A DNA stretch of 64,000 nt from Cavia porcellus (taxonomy: Eukaryota; Chordata; Mammalia; Rodentia; Caviidae): NCBI RefSeq assembly GCF_034190915.1, contig NW_026947504.1, positions 64,879,474-64,943,473 of the forward strand. The letters are read 5' to 3'. Shown one piece after another: positions 1-12,227 of the stretch. The notes below the pieces were generated by a model that was not told the DNA's origin, made no database searches, and saw only the letters and a program-made list of their open reading frames with translations. How positions within the stretch are numbered: the stretch's first letter is position 1; every line of letters starts with the position of its first letter. Position numbers and translations under genes: made by a program.

Positions 1-180
1 GAGTCTCAATGTTAGTATCACTGTGATTTTCTCTTCAATGTAGCTACAGAAGCAAAGACAGATACTGAACAAATAATAGGGGAATCTTCTCTTAAAAGGC
101 TCTCCACATTTCTGTAGAATCATCAGAATCAACTAAGCTTTGCCTGAAGTCTAGGCTTTTGTTTAAAAAAGAATTTACCG

Positions 181-345
181 CTGGGCATGGTGGCACACCT
201 CTGTGATCCCAGCACCTGGGAGGCTAAGATACCAGAATGGCCATGAGTTTGAAGCAAGCTTAGGCTATACAGTGAGTTCAAAGCAAGCCTAAACTACACA
301 GTGAGACCCTGGTTAAAATATATATATATATAAAAATAAAAATCA
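181..345 (+). repeat. B1-type SINE
   Basis: Starts gctgggcatggtggcaca and continues with the B1 body. The internal segment is duplicated (two similar 'gagtt..aagc..agc.ta.ac.acacagtgag' units), as in rodent B1. It ends in an AT-rich tail with a (TA)n tract. Confidence 0.85.
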
Positions 346-1680
346 AGAATTTATTTTGTATTGCTTACCCAAGGATTTATTTTTTTCTCTGTGCTGGTGA
401 TTGAATCCAGGTAGTGCTAGACTGTACGTGCCTCTAGTCTTCTCCACTTTAAGACAGTGTCTAGCTAAACTGTTCAGGTTGGCAATGAACTTGCCATCCT
501 CCTGCCTCATGGCCCACAGCACTGTGGTTTGGATCACACATGTGTGCTACAGCACTCACTACAGGGAATTCTTAAGTCTGGAAATGAGGAATTACTTGAG
601 ATCAATTTCATTTTCAGTCCTACAGGGATTTTCACAAACTTAACCATGGCAATCAGAACATCAACATTATCCATAAAATGGAAGGAGTAGGGGTTGGTTC
701 TAAGGCTTCAAGGTAGCCAAGGTGAATATTTAAGATGTGCTTCAACAAATAATAATTTTTATTTCTATAAGTTACAGAAGGGGGAGCAAAAAAGCAAATA
801 TAAATACAAACAAATGGCTTACATTTATATGTCTAGTAGAAAGACTAAAATAGCTTTAAAAATACTTTTGAATACATCAGAAATATTACAAACATTTGAA
901 AGTTGTGTTTAGACATGAAAGGGGAAAATAAAGACTTATATCTGAGGGCAAATGGTGTACCATTAAGAAATGACAATAAACAAGTAATTGCTTAATTCTA
1001 ATTTTACTACTATTGCTTCTATTAGGGAGAAGGATCTTCACTTGATCAACAACCACAGAAACAGACACAAAAAGGATGCATCGTTCTATTTTCCTAATAC
1101 ACAAAGCCATCTATGACATTAGGGATCAGGGTAATTGTTGCTTCTCAGAGTAGGCAGGGCCTTGGAAGGGGCTCTCTGATAAGAGTATTTTCTTTCTTAT
1201 CTTAGAAACTGATGGAGCTAATGTGTCCATTCATAAAAATTTTTCATCCAGTTGTATATTCAAGATGGGTAGACTTTTTTGTACATACATGTGTTACATA
1301 TTAATAAAACATTAAAAAGAAGCTAAGTTCAAAGTGCTAAAACTGGCAAAAAGTTAAACTGTATTTTATGAAGCTTAGGTTTAGTTTATTTCTGAGGTCC
1401 AAATAACCTAAGAATACGAAAGAATTTTTGCAAATGTGATTGTCAAAAAGCTCTACGTCCACAAAGGAATTAGGCATTAACATGACACTGGAGTTGACAA
1501 GTATTTTTCAAATTTAGTAAAAAAATGAGTGGGGAAAGGGCACAGAAGAATGGATTTTAAGAACTACACACTATAAGCAGCATGACACAGTGGACAAAAA
1601 CTCAAAACTTGATTATGTAAGCATTTAGAAAAATAAGATAACTCCAATTAATCTTTAAAGTTTCAGATTATATGTAACTT

Positions 1681-1765
1681 CTGGGAGGCAGTGTCGCAGC
1701 GCCTGCCTGGCAAATGTGAGGCCTTGAGTTCGAGTTCCAGTACCCACAAAAACAAGTAACAACAA
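1681..1765 (+). repeat. ID-like tRNA-derived SINE
   Basis: Contains the 'gcctgcctggcaaatgtgag' and 'gagttcgagttccagtaccc' blocks, which correspond to the tRNA-like A and B box regions of ID elements. It is followed by a CAA-rich tail. The copy is old and diverged. Confidence 0.65.
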
Positions 1766-2852
1766 CAACAACAAAACCAATACATGTAACTTCAGACAAA
1801 GTCATCTTTGAATTTCCAATTTGACAAAAATTTACCCTGCTAACTTTTATAGCTACCTTTCTCCAGCATTATTCACAGGTTGTAAAGATGTATTTGGTTA
1901 TATAATTTTTAGATGTACTATCCAACTGCATGTGGCAGATGCTCAAATAAAGATGCTTATATAAATAACCAAATAAAGAAATTTCTGATGAAGATTTACA
2001 AGGAGCTTCTAACAAACAGAACCGGTACTCAAAGTTTAGAGATTTGAAGAGCAATCTAGCCAGTATTCAAACCAAAGTGCATATTAAATAAAAGGTCTAT
2101 TGAATTCTGGTGACATGAAAGAGTATGTATTTTCAAAATCAAGCCATTCCCTCTCTTTAAAACTGAAAAGCTTACAACAGTAATTTAATATAGGAAGGAA
2201 TTTGAGAGTGAATTAGATCAGGGAAAAAAGTCTAAACACTGAGGCTCGAAATAAATTTCAAATCTATCAGAAAGTACATACACAGAGGGAATTCATTATG
2301 TGTATTTTATTGATTGGCAGATGAAATATTTGCTTCAAATAAAATGGGTTCACATGGAAATCTGATGGTAACTCCAAAGTCCTTCAAAAAATAATGGAAG
2401 AAAATAATTTTAACATATTCACAGGGGGCTGTAATTTGTATGTCTTGTTGGGTGGCTCTGAACCACCAGTGAAACATGCAAGGAAGTCTTAACAGCAGTA
2501 ACCTTCCACTGGTAAGATTTACTTTTTTAAAAGTATCTTTAACAATTTATGTAACTTCTACATGGGAAAGAGAAAAAAAAATCTTATATAGCACACATCC
2601 CACCAAATGTGTTGTTAAGGAAAAAGCATCTAACTTCATCTGATGTGAAAATTTCAATACTTCTCACAGTGCCTCTTATAATAAAAGGAAGCTATTATTA
2701 TGTATCATTACAAGCTAATGATGTGTTTTTAGGCTGTATAGTTTTAGGGAGGAACATTAATCTCTCATAGTATTTTCATAATTCAAGTTATATAGAATTT
2801 TAACATCAGAAAGCACTATTAGTTAGTTTTCTTTAAATTTGTATCACTCAGG

Positions 2853-2946
2853 ACTGGGGATTTAGTTCAGGGGCTCAAGAACTTGCCTGGTAAGCACAAG
2901 GTTAAATTTGATCCCTGGTAGAAAAAAAAGAAAGAAAAGAAAAGAA
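2853..2946 (+). repeat. ID-like SINE just downstream of KPNA3 exon 2
   Basis: Reads ggactggggatttagttcag followed by the ID body, with an A-rich (aaag)n tail. It lies 25 bp from the exon 2 splice donor and is antisense to the gene. Confidence 0.75.
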
Positions 2947-2970
2947 AAAGCGAATTTGTGTCATCCTTAC

Positions 2971-3015
2971 CTTTCGTAGTTCAACTGTCACTTCATTTCT
3001 GTGTCTTCGCATTGT
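2971..3015 (-). CDS. KPNA3: KPNA3 coding exon 2
   Basis: A 45-bp minus-strand exon encoding 15 residues, TMRRHRNEVTVELRK, which directly continue exon 1 (GRDVE then TMRRHRNE) in the importin alpha-3/alpha-4 subfamily. It carries the second basic cluster of the importin-beta-binding domain. On the minus strand the acceptor is a pyrimidine-rich tract ending TTTTTCTTAG just above 3015, and the donor is GTAAGG just below 2971. Both ends are phase 0. The exon is too short to show up in a simple ORF scan. The expected next exon (starting NKRDEHLL) was not seen in 1-2970, so it should lie beyond the left edge. Confidence 0.95.
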
Positions 3016-3389
3016 CTAAGAAAAATAAAGAATACATAAGCATTAATGTATTGGTAATGCTGGTATATAATTTAGAGCCTAAGCATTTGAGACTTAAAGT
3101 TTTTTAGAAATACCTTAAGGCTTTGGACAGTCATTTCAGATTTTAAATGCTGTTATAATTAGGCAAAAATTCAAAACTCTTGTTTTACTGGATAGCCTCT
3201 GCCTATTTTTGCTTTGCTAAAGACAGAAAGTGAGGCTTGGCCACTGAGGACTCATTCTCTGTCTTACAGACACCCAGTTTTCTTTGAAGTATCCTTCCCA
3301 CTGTACACAGTTTTCATGCAACCTAAAGTTCTTGCTTTGTGCTGACATTTGGCCTACCCCAAGTGTGTCTGTGAGGATCCTCTCAGAAG

Positions 3390-3800
3390 AAGACTCGCAT
3401 TTCAGCTAGTGGGCTAAGATGCTAAGATCTGCTATCAATGTGGTGGGTATCAGCAAAGCAGCTGGGAGATCACACAGGAAAAAAGGCAAACGAAGGATGA
3501 GCTCTCGCTTTCTTCTAGTGCTGGGACGTCTCTCTTCCCCTGCCCATGGAAATCATTATTTCAGGTTGGCTCTTGGAACTTGCACCATTACCCTCCCCTA
3601 TTTTTCCCTCTCTTGTTTTTTGCTTCAAAATAAACCGTATTACTGGCTTTCCTGGTTCTCCAGCATGCAAACAGCTTATCATGGGACTTTGTAGCCTCCA
3701 GAATCAAGTGAGACAATTTCCCGAATAAATTCCCTCTCAGACCTTTCTCTATATGTCTGGATCTACTACCAATTTTCTCTCTTGAGAACCCTAAAACAGA
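3390..3800 (+). mobile_element. ERVL (MLT2-like) LTR, 3' part
   Basis: The tail 'ccagcatgcaaacagcttatcatgggactttg', followed by an aataaa-containing segment and 'gagaaccctaaaaca', is the characteristic 3' end of MLT2-type ERVL LTRs. The start is not sharply defined. It lies antisense to KPNA3, about 380 bp inside intron 1. No retroviral gene is attached. Confidence 0.65.
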
Positions 3801-3833
3801 CCTTACATAGATACCAGTCCAAACAAACTTAAA

Positions 3834-3836
<3 letters not shown>

Positions 3837-3885
<49 letters not shown>

Positions 3886-3892
3886 ATGTGTG
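3837..3892. repeat. (TG)n microsatellite
   Basis: Uninterrupted TG dinucleotides turning into CG and then TG again. The 110-residue ORF across its complement is an artefact. Confidence 0.95.
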
Positions 3893-4027
3893 GGACAACT
3901 AGAAAACAATAATTAGACAATCAAGTAGGCTTCAAGGTATTATTGGTAGGGTTGTGGTGTAGTATGGTGTGTGTGAGGAATATGATAATGGTGTTGTGCT
4001 TTTTTAAAGAGTCCTTGCATTTTATTT

Positions 4028-4194
4028 AATTAATTTATTTATTTAGTCTTTTTTTGAGATGGGGGGTCTCACTATGCAGTTCAGGCTGGCCTTGAGCTCA
4101 CTTTGTAGCCCAGGCTAGTCTCGAACTCGCAACGATCTGCCTTCCTCAGCCATCCGAGTGCTGGGATTACAGGGTGAGCCACCACACCCAGCTC
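4028..4194 (-). repeat. B1-type SINE
   Basis: Reverse-oriented B1 with both internal duplicated units ('cagttcaggctggcc' and 'tagcccaggctag') and the start motif 'agtgctgggattacagg..gccaccacaccc'. Confidence 0.9.
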
Positions 4195-4719
4195 TATCAT
4201 TCATTTATTTTTGTTAAGAGTAGAAATTATTGGAGAAAGGACTGGGCAACAGGAATGAGGAACAGGAATAGCTCCTAAGAGACAGAAAAGGTCTCAAGTG
4301 GGCTGTATTTTAAATAGCATATACCTTTTTAATTAAAAACAAAAAACACCAAAAACAGCACATGTCACTTCTGGAAGACCCCTTTTCTTTGAGAAGTCAT
4401 CTGTTCCCTTACAGCTGAATTCTGGCTATAACAAAAAACACATTCCTAATGTACTCCTAAACTCATTAAAATAGTAAGAGGGCAGAGGAGTCAGTAAAGT
4501 CAAACCTAAGGAGAAAGAAGTAAAAAGTAAGTAAGTGCAAAGTATAAGGTAGCTGCCTGTTTGATACCAGAATATTAAGCCCCATCCTGGATACAAGGCT
4601 GGAGAGCTAAACCTTAAGATTTCTCAGATGAGCAGAACTTCAAAAGAGCCAAAATGCCCATTTCTCAAGAGAAGCAATTTACATATTTACTACAGAAAAT
4701 CAGTTCCATTGGGCCCTTG

Positions 4720-5340
4720 GGGTTAAGTAAAAGTTAGCAAATACACAAGAAAACAAATTATCATAAACAGATTCATAAATATAAGAATGAAAAGTAACAA
4801 CAGGAAAAGTATCAGTTCACTCCTTTTGGAGTTAGAATACTAGAATTAAGTAGAAAATGTAAAACAACCATAATAACTATTTAAAGCATAGAAAAATGAA
4901 ATTTTAAAATTAGCCTAAATAAATTATCAGAAATGATCAGTAGCTTTGAAAAGTAAGAATCAAATACAACTTTGAAATATGAAAAATTGTTGAAACACAA
5001 AATCATGAAAAGATGAAACAACATATTTAATAAGAAATTTCGTGAACTCTTAGATCAGAAAAAATTACAAAATAAGAGACACAATGATAATACAGAAAAG
5101 AAATAAACATAGAGGATATAATGAGTTACAAATAATATTTATGATCCAAAAAGATAAAGAGATTGAACAGAAGCCACCTTTGAAGAGACAACAGCTAAGA
5201 ATTTTCCAGAACTAATTACAAACAATGATGAGCCAGGGATTCAAGAAAACCAAGAGGGAAAGTTAAAATAAATGCATACCTGGAATACTATAGTGAAACT
5301 ACAGAGCACCACATGGAAAAAAGAGAAACTCAGACACATT
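4720..5340 (+). mobile_element. Ancient HAL1 / L1 ORF1 remnant
   Basis: The stretch 'gaagagacaacagctaagaattttccagaac', followed by 'attcaagaaaaccaagag' and 'actacagagcaccacatgg', matches the conserved ORF1 C-terminal region of old mammalian half-L1 (HAL1) elements. No frame is open. A different L1 3' end follows immediately at about 5341. The left edge is approximate. Confidence 0.6.
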
Positions 5341-5765
5341 ACCTTTAAAAAGCATCAGACTATCAGGTTTATAGTAGCACAATTCATAATATAACAGCTA
5401 AATCTTGGAAGTAGCCTATTAGGCATTTATACACAATGGAATATTATTCTGCCATAAAAAATGTGAGAAAATGGATACAGCTTGAGACCATGTTAAGTGA
5501 AATAAATCCAACACAAGCTTAAATATTTCGTGGTAAAAAAATTTTTTTTCATGGTTCCTCTTATAAAAAGCAAAATGAAAAGACAATAGGAGGTAGGGAG
5601 GCAGATCTTTCCCAAACGGGAAGGGAAGAGACAGAGGGAGAGAAGAGGAAGGGGAAAGAATAGGGATGAAATAAGGAATTGTGATGTGTTATGTACACGC
5701 ATCAACTCCACACAAGGAAGGTAAACATCGTGTACTACAAATGTGAACTAATAAAGAAGTAACTG
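5341..5765 (+). mobile_element. L1 3' end (ORF2 terminus plus 3'UTR)
   Basis: Contains the ORF2 end block 'acaatggaatattattctgcc', then 'gcttgagaccatgttaagtgaaataaatcca', and a purine-rich 3'UTR. The reading frame is broken. Confidence 0.8.
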
Positions 5766-6059
5766 AAAAAATACAATTTAAAGTCTAAAAGAAGCAATAG
5801 ACTAATAACTTTAAAAATTCTCTATTAATTTTACTTGCTTATAAATGGGCCTTATAAGTTGTTATTTCATTGGTCTACAATTTCACTAGCAAATTGTAAA
5901 GCACAGTTTAAATATTTTTAAAATAACATACCTTTACAGCTTTCTACTTTATTTTGTCCTGAGAACAATTTCAGAATCTTTTTAATAAAATAAATTCAAG
6001 TGGTTTAATTTTATTGCAATTGTATAATTGACACTTTACTTAAAATTTCAATATTTAAG

Positions 6060-6975
6060 AATCCAATGAGAAAAAATGTTCAACATCTTAGTCATTTGAG
6101 AGATGCAAATTAAAACACCATCTTAACCCAGAAAGAATGGCTATTATCAAGAAATCAACCAGTAACAAATGCTGGCGAGGCTGTGGAGTGAAGGAACGCG
6201 TTTCCATTTTTGGTGGGAGTGTATACTGATGCAACCACTGTGAAATCAGTGTGGAGATTCCCCCAAAAACTAGGACTAGAGGTTTCATTTAACTCAACTA
6301 CTCTCCTTCTCAAAAGAATTAAAAGCATCACACCACAACAATATATGCACACCCGTGTTTACAGTGGCACAGTTGGTAATAGTTAAATCTAAAAACCCAA
6401 ATGCCCATAAACTAATGAATGGATAAAGAAGATGTGGGTTTTTAATACAATGGAATACTATTCAGCCATAAAGAAACATTTCTAGGTAAACAGATGTACC
6501 TTGAGGCCATACTCTTCAGTGACATACACCGCACACACATGCGTAAATACTGGATTGTTTTTTGGGTATAAGAAACTGAAATTGCAAATAAGAACCAAAA
6601 TGTGTAATACACATTGTAAAACAGGAAAATGATACTAAAATAGCGAAGGGAACAAGTCAGGGGGAGGGGAGAAAGAAGAGAAAAGTAAAAAGAAATGAGA
6701 AAAGAAGGGTAAAATGAAACAATGTTTCTGCAAAGAGGGAGAAGAGGAGGGCTGAAAGGAGGAGCCCGAATGGTGGACAAAACAACAGTTACGTACAGGT
6801 ACAGGTTCTCTGCGTGAATGTGGTCATTGCACAGTTACGTACAGGTACAGGTTCTCTGCGTGAATGTGGTCACTGCATATACGTAAAATGTATCAAGAAA
6901 ATCTGATTGGGGAAAAAATCTCATGAAAGTCACTTTAGAGAAATACTAAAACAAAAAAAGAAAAAGAAAACAACA
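6060..6975 (+). mobile_element. L1 3' end, 5'-truncated
   Basis: Begins inside the ORF2 C-terminal region ('gagagatgcaaattaaaac', 'aacaaatgctggcgaggctg', 'caatggaatactattcagcc'). It runs through a purine-rich 3'UTR to a CAA-rich tail. It carries a 46-bp tandem duplication in its 3'UTR and several stops in the ORF2 remnant. Confidence 0.85.
6785..6876. repeat. 46-bp direct tandem duplication
   Basis: Two adjacent 46-bp units beginning acagttacgtacaggtacag (6785-6830 and 6831-6876) differ at one base. They lie in an L1 3'UTR. Confidence 0.95.
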
Positions 6976-7824
6976 ACAACAACAACAAAATAGAGCATAA
7001 TATTAGCATATAATTTCGGAAGTTCTGGGGCCATTAGAAGGTTCTGTTAACTTCAGGCTAAGAATTTCTATAACGAAAATAAATCAATAATTTCAAAATG
7101 TACACGAGTGGGATGGGAGGATGATAAAAGTATTTAAAATTGGACTGCAGTGACAGTTACAAATTTACTAAAATCAAACTGTATACTAACAATCAGTGAA
7201 TTGTACAGAACATAAACTTTATCAGTAAGAATACAAAAGAACAATCTCTTCCAATAGAAACATTTATTCTATGTTTCTTTGGGACCCTGAATATTTTCCT
7301 GAGCATGCTAACTGAAGCAAGTATATAAATTTTATTTAAGGAAAACAAAGTAGGAGACAAAAAATTTCTGGATTTGTTTGACTCCTTATATTTAAGAGAC
7401 ACAAGATTGCCCTCTTAAGTAGTAACATAACTAGAAAACAAGATGTGACTCAAAAATACGGTGAATGTTCATTTTTTAATTATCTCAGTAAAAGACAGTG
7501 CCATCAATCCCTCTTGCTTTGAACATACTTATCCCACCTTTCTTGCAGTTCTGGAGGTCCTTTTTTTTGAGTCTTTGGTTATACTGTCATGGCTTTTTGT
7601 CCTGAATTAATTCAAAAACCTTTACTTTTTATGGTCTTTTTAATTTTTGAGAAGAGTCAGGAATTGCACAGTGCTAGATCTGGTAAATTGGATAGATCAG
7701 GACACACTATGTTTTTTTTTTTCACAATTCTGCTTTCCAGAACCACTACCAAAGGGCCAAAAAGATGGAATACATGTATTTAAAGTGAAAGAATTTTGAG
7801 GTGGATTAATAGCAGTTAATGTTT

Positions 7825-7880
7825 TTAAATAATTATTTATTTATTTATTTATTTATTAAGTAAATAAATATTTATTTAAA
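7825..7880. repeat. (TTTA)n/(TAAA)n inverted microsatellite
   Basis: A run of ttta units switches to taaa units near 7858, so the tract can fold on itself. Confidence 0.85.
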
Positions 7881-8465
7881 CATCCACCATATAGTTGTGG
7901 TCATCCCTTGTAGCTCTGGAATAAAAAGACTACAGGACACTGGGCCCACAAGTTTGCCAATTGAGCATTCATGACAAAGTTGAATTGAGAAAAGCAATGA
8001 CAGGAATAACACAGTGAAGTATTTTTAATATGCTCAAAATACTACTAGCTTCAAATTCACAATCCCAATAAAGGAATGATAGAATTTAAATTTCACTGCC
8101 TCATAACTGTCAGTAAATTAACAGATTTAAGCAATGATCTTTGGTGGTTACTCATATCATAAAAGGAAATAATCTGACACTATGTACTTCATAGTAGAAG
8201 TATATAGTACCCAAGAAAATCAAAACCAAGCCAATGCAGAATGAGGGAAAAAAATTCTACATCATACAGCTGGTAAGGGACTTGTAACAAAAATATATAA
8301 TGCACCCTTTACAACCATTAAAAAAACAAGTAATGCCATTAAAACAAAGACAAAAGACCTAAACAAGATAGTTTCCCAAAGATACATAAATGACCAGTAA
8401 AAGAATTAGAAAAATGCATATTGAAACCGTGAGATTTTTACTAAGATGGCTCAAACTAAGAAAGG

Positions 8466-8555
8466 ACAAGGACTGGACTGGGCCCAGGGGTAGAGCCCAT
8501 TTGGGCAAAGTCCTAGGTTCCACCCCTCAGCACTACTAAGTAGGTAAGACAAACA

Positions 8556-8556
<1 letters not shown>
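8466..8556 (+). repeat. Diverged ID-like SINE
   Basis: The sequence 'gggcccaggggtagagccca..gggcaaagtcctaggttccacccctcagcac' has ID-like A and B box spacing and ends in the CA repeat at 8557. Confidence 0.6.

Positions 8557-8592
<36 letters not shown>
8557..8592. repeat. (CA)n microsatellite
   Basis: About 18 uninterrupted CA units at the tail of the preceding SINE. Confidence 0.95.
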
Positions 8593-8594
<2 letters not shown>

Positions 8595-9084
8595 AAAGGA
8601 CAGTTTGAGAAATGAAAAGGGAAACTATAAAGTAAAAGAGATTTAAGAGATATCAATTAATTATAATAAGCAGATCTTAAGTTATTACTGTTAATCATAT
8701 TTAGCTGTAAAAAAAAACCCCTTTTAATGGATATTCAGTAAACAGATTAAAGTGGAAAATAAATTTACCAGTAAGAACTCTCAAACAAAAACAGAGAAAC
8801 TTAATATGACAGAGCTGGTATTATGACCACTGAGAAAATGATCATTTGGTAAATGATTCTGGGCCAATTACTTTCCAATGATAAAAAAGAAACAAAGAAA
8901 CAAACTAACTAGATTCCTACTGTATCATCAGACAGAAAAATTAATTCCAGATGGATCAAGGACTTGTAGACCACACTGAAATTTAAAAGGAAAGTATCTT
9001 TATAATCCTTGGATAGAGAAAATTTTCTTAAGCAGGACACAAACAGTGCTAAACACAAATGAATAGCTCTATTAAAGTTAACGA

Positions 9085-9205
9085 CTTCAATTCCTTAAAA
9101 TACTTCCTGCAAGGTGATTCCAGCATTCTGGGAGGCTGAGGCTGGAGCATTCCAAGTTTGATTAGGGGCAACTTAACAAGACCCTGTTTCAGAATTTTAA
9201 TAAGG
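9085..9205 (+). repeat. B1-type SINE fragment
   Basis: Contains 'ccagcattctgggaggctgaggc' and 'aacaagaccctgtttcag'. It is followed by an LTR, and what looks like the ID half of the same composite SINE resumes after the LTR (about 9645-9675). Confidence 0.65.
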
Positions 9206-9208
9206 ACG

Positions 9209-9635
9209 TGTTATAGCTCACTCAGGGCGAAAGCCCAATAGGGCTTATGAGTATAACTGCTTAAGTAAAACTGACTAAATTAGGATCAAATGGGGAAGCA
9301 AAAGGCTGAGTTAGTAGCTCCTTCGGTCTTCCTCAAGGTGACTGATACCTGTTTAGAACATCAATCAACCTCTGATGTTTATCCTTAGGAAGTATGTGGG
9401 TGCATTTGTTTTTATCTTTTGTCTCGAGATCTGTAATCTTATTAGTTGACCACAGTTATGCCACCTCATGCCCACCTTGCAATTTCCCACTTTTCCCCAC
9501 TTTGGACACACCTCTCATCTTGCGGTTTTGCTCTATAAAACCCCAGGAAAAGGCAGAGTCTTTGGAAACCCACTCAGGACCCCTTCTGTCTCTCTTAGAA
9601 GCTTTCATTCTCTCAATAAATATATTCTGCTCTGA
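9209..9635 (+). mobile_element. LTR-like element with TATA box and poly(A) signal
   Basis: Begins TGTTATAGC, has a TATA box (ctataaaa, about 9532), and a downstream aataaa near 9615 in a T/C-rich context. This is typical LTR U3-R order. It is inserted into a B1/ID composite SINE. The 3' boundary and target duplication are unclear. Probably a class I-type solo or truncated LTR, but the family is unassigned. No retroviral gene is attached. Confidence 0.55.
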
Positions 9636-9889
9636 AAAATAAAAAGCCTTGAGTTCAGTTCTCAGTGCTGAAGTTGGGGAGGGAGGTTTCCATAGAAAAA
9701 AGACAAGCCAAACTGAAAGGACACTTGAATAGTGAATAATGAATACCTAAAATATATACTCCTACCCATCTATAAGAAAAAAGACAATAGGAAAAAATAT
9801 GGAGAGTTGGGAGGGAGGTATTTTATAGATTAAAAAAGTCAATATAAAACTATGGCCAATGGTTCTCTTTAACCAGAAAATACTAAGAA

Positions 9890-10290
9890 TACAAAAATAT
9901 GCCATTTCACATTTACTGGACAACCAAAAAACTAGTAGAATATTATCAAGTGTTCATGAAGATGTGGAGCAACTAGTAAACTTTCAGTCAGTACAATTAT
10001 TCTTGTAAAACAATTTGGCAAAATCTGGTAAATTTGAAAAATATCCCAAAAGACACATCACTCCATGATGCAAACCCCATAGAAATTCTTGCATATATGT
10101 TCAGAGACATATACATGTAGTTTCTTGGTACTACTTACTTATAATTACAAAAACAATAATAAAAGCAGCCCAAGTGTTCATTAAATGATTAAGTAAACCA
10201 CAGGCTGTAGCAATTATTTCTCAGAAATGAGGATAAATGAACTATAAGCTAAATAAATGAATCCAGAAATATATTAGGTAAATAAAGCTA
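9890..10290 (+). mobile_element. Old L1 3' ORF2 fragment
   Basis: Degenerate 'gttcatgaagatgtggagcaac', 'tttcttggtactacttac' and 'gcccaagtgttcattaa' blocks mark the ORF2 C-terminal region of an ancient L1. Confidence 0.6.
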
Positions 10291-10561
10291 GTTAAAAAAA
10301 AACTTTTCTTTCACATTCATAATTTATATGAATTTGAGACAGTGGATTACTTCTGGAAGGAAACTGAGAGGAGGGTCAAAATTACAGGTAGTTTTTCAGG
10401 AGGTTGATAATTTCTAGTTTTTAAATTGTATGCTGGATTTGTGACTATTACTGCTTCCAAACTTGTTATCCATGTTATCTATTTTGTGTGTGAAACTACT
10501 TTTAAAAATGTTTAAAGGAAAAACACAAAACAAAATACTTCTTGATGCACTACCATCATTT

Positions 10562-10645
10562 CTGAGGGGCACTAGAAACTGAACTCAGGACCTGCACTTG
10601 CCAGGCAGGCACTGTGCCACTAAGCTATGCCCCCGCATCCAGCCA
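10562..10645 (-). repeat. ID-like SINE
   Basis: Reverse complement of the ID body: 'ctgaactcaggacctgcacttgccaggcaggcactgtgccactaagct'. Confidence 0.75.
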
Positions 10646-10649
10646 TTAC

Positions 10650-11456
10650 ATTTTGTGTTAATAATTGTTGTAGTCCACTGACATTTTGGCTTCAATTTCC
10701 TTTGTGCCACTAGCATCAATATACCAAACTGAACCCACACAGAGAACTAATAATAAAATAATTCTCCATCAGAATTCAATTCACAGAGTGTAAGCTAAAA
10801 AACACCAACAATCTCAACACCTCTTCAGTATCTATTTCATACTCTCATTTATCTTCCCATACAATATCACATTTTGCTTTGAGTTAGAGGTTCTCTCTAC
10901 TTTTTCCTAAGTCCATTCTAGTTCTTGTCACCATCTCTCTGGTAATTCACGAAGACTCTGTCAAGTGTTCCCAATCCAAATCGTAACATCATGATCAGTG
11001 TCATTAGTAACTCTTCAAACAGGCCAGATCAGGAAGTTGGCCAGGCACAGTCTGATGTTCTCTTTTTTTCCCCAAGTTTCAGTTTCACCAAGACTAATTC
11101 TGTGGCAATCCTTTCATCACTATAACAGCTACTGAAGCAGCATTCCAACTAGGATAAATTCTGGATGTTTTCCATTGCTTTCAAAAACTGTAAAGTGCTC
11201 GACATTTTACATGAAATGGGAAAGGTTTTCTACTAAACGCTGTTGTACCTTGTTTTCTAATTTGGGGAGTCCCTATCCCTAGCAGCAAAAATCTTGAGAA
11301 CATCCCTGGATTCTATTTAAGATATTAACTGGCAATTTGACAACTGGTGTAGGCCCACAACCATTACTGAATCCCTCAACCCCTTGACTTTCTCCGACCG
11401 TTCAAGCCATTCTTGTTTTTTTGCTTCACTCATATATATGTTTAAATGTTCACTCT
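10650..11456. other. Unassigned intronic sequence
   Basis: No clear repeat family, exon or RNA was recognised here. Confidence 0.4.
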
Positions 11457-11472
11457 AAAAGTGGGGCTGCTA

Positions 11473-12211
11473 GAACAAATGCTGTGGGACTGTGGGAGTG
11501 TAGAACCACTATGGAAATCAGTGTGGAGTTCCTCAAAACACCAGGATTAGAGGTCCCATTAGACCCAGCTATTCCCCTTCTGGGTATTTTCCCAGAATTA
11601 AAAGCATCATATTAATGATATATGCACACCCATGTTTATGGCAGAACAATTTGTAATAGCTAAATCTTGGAAACAACTCGAATGCCCATCAACCAAGCAA
11701 TGGACAAAAAAGATGTGTATTTTTATATAATGGAGTTCTGCTCAGCCACAAAGAAGGATAAACTTGAGGCTTTTATAGGTAAATGGATGCAACTTGAGAC
11801 CATACTCATAAGTGAAATAAATGAGACTCACAAATGTAGACATCATGTTGTCTCCCTAGTGTAAGAAACTGAAAGAGTAAATAGCCAAAATATACAATAG
11901 GTATCATAAAAGAGGAAGAAGCTGCTCAAAAAGAAAGAGTAACTGGGATGAAGGAAAGAAAAAAAGAAGAAAGAGAAAAAAATACATATATATACACACA
12001 CAAAATAGCTAAAATAATTCCAATTATACTACTCACTTCAATTCACTGGAGAAACTGGTTTGTGCTTGTTTGATTAATTTTTCGTGCCTGTGTCTTGTAA
12101 TTTGAGCAACTACTTTGAGACAGTATGCAATACATTAACCATTGTTAATCTCCTATTATTTTGAAATTCTATCATTTTTAGTTTTTTCTCAAGATAAAAA
12201 TAAAATAAAAT
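11473..12211 (+). mobile_element. 5'-truncated L1 with perfect target duplication
   Basis: Starts in the ORF2 C-terminus ('gtgggagtgtagaaccactatgg') and ends in a (taaaa)n tail. It is flanked by the identical 16-mer aaaagtggggctgcta at 11457-11472 and 12212-12227. The 3'UTR differs from the longer type at 18.1-19.6 kb, so it belongs to another L1 subfamily. Two short ORFs inside are ORF2 scraps. Confidence 0.9.
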
Positions 12212-12227
12212 AAAAGTGGGGCTGCTA

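Larger units (their letters stand above)
1..2970 (-). other. KPNA3: Part of KPNA3 intron 2
   Basis: Sequence downstream of exon 2 in transcript sense. Apart from one B1 and two ID-like SINEs, I see only AT-rich unassigned intronic DNA, with no exon-like ORF and no structural RNA. Confidence 0.8.
8200..9080 (+). mobile_element. Old L1 (ORF2 region) fragments
   Basis: Degenerate ORF2-like sequence: 'gtttcccaaagatacataaatgacc', 'gaaaaatgcatattgaaacc' and 'ccagatggatcaaggacttg' are recognisable L1 blocks. It is interrupted by an ID-like SINE and a CA repeat. No open frame. Confidence 0.65.

Noticed and set aside
3588..3920. 110-residue ORF with a His-Thr run
   Set aside because: Product of the (TG)n microsatellite read in reverse.
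7480..7790. Possible inverted mariner-like segment
   Set aside because: The wording vaguely recalls an inverted transposase region, but no frame or terminal repeat could be supported.
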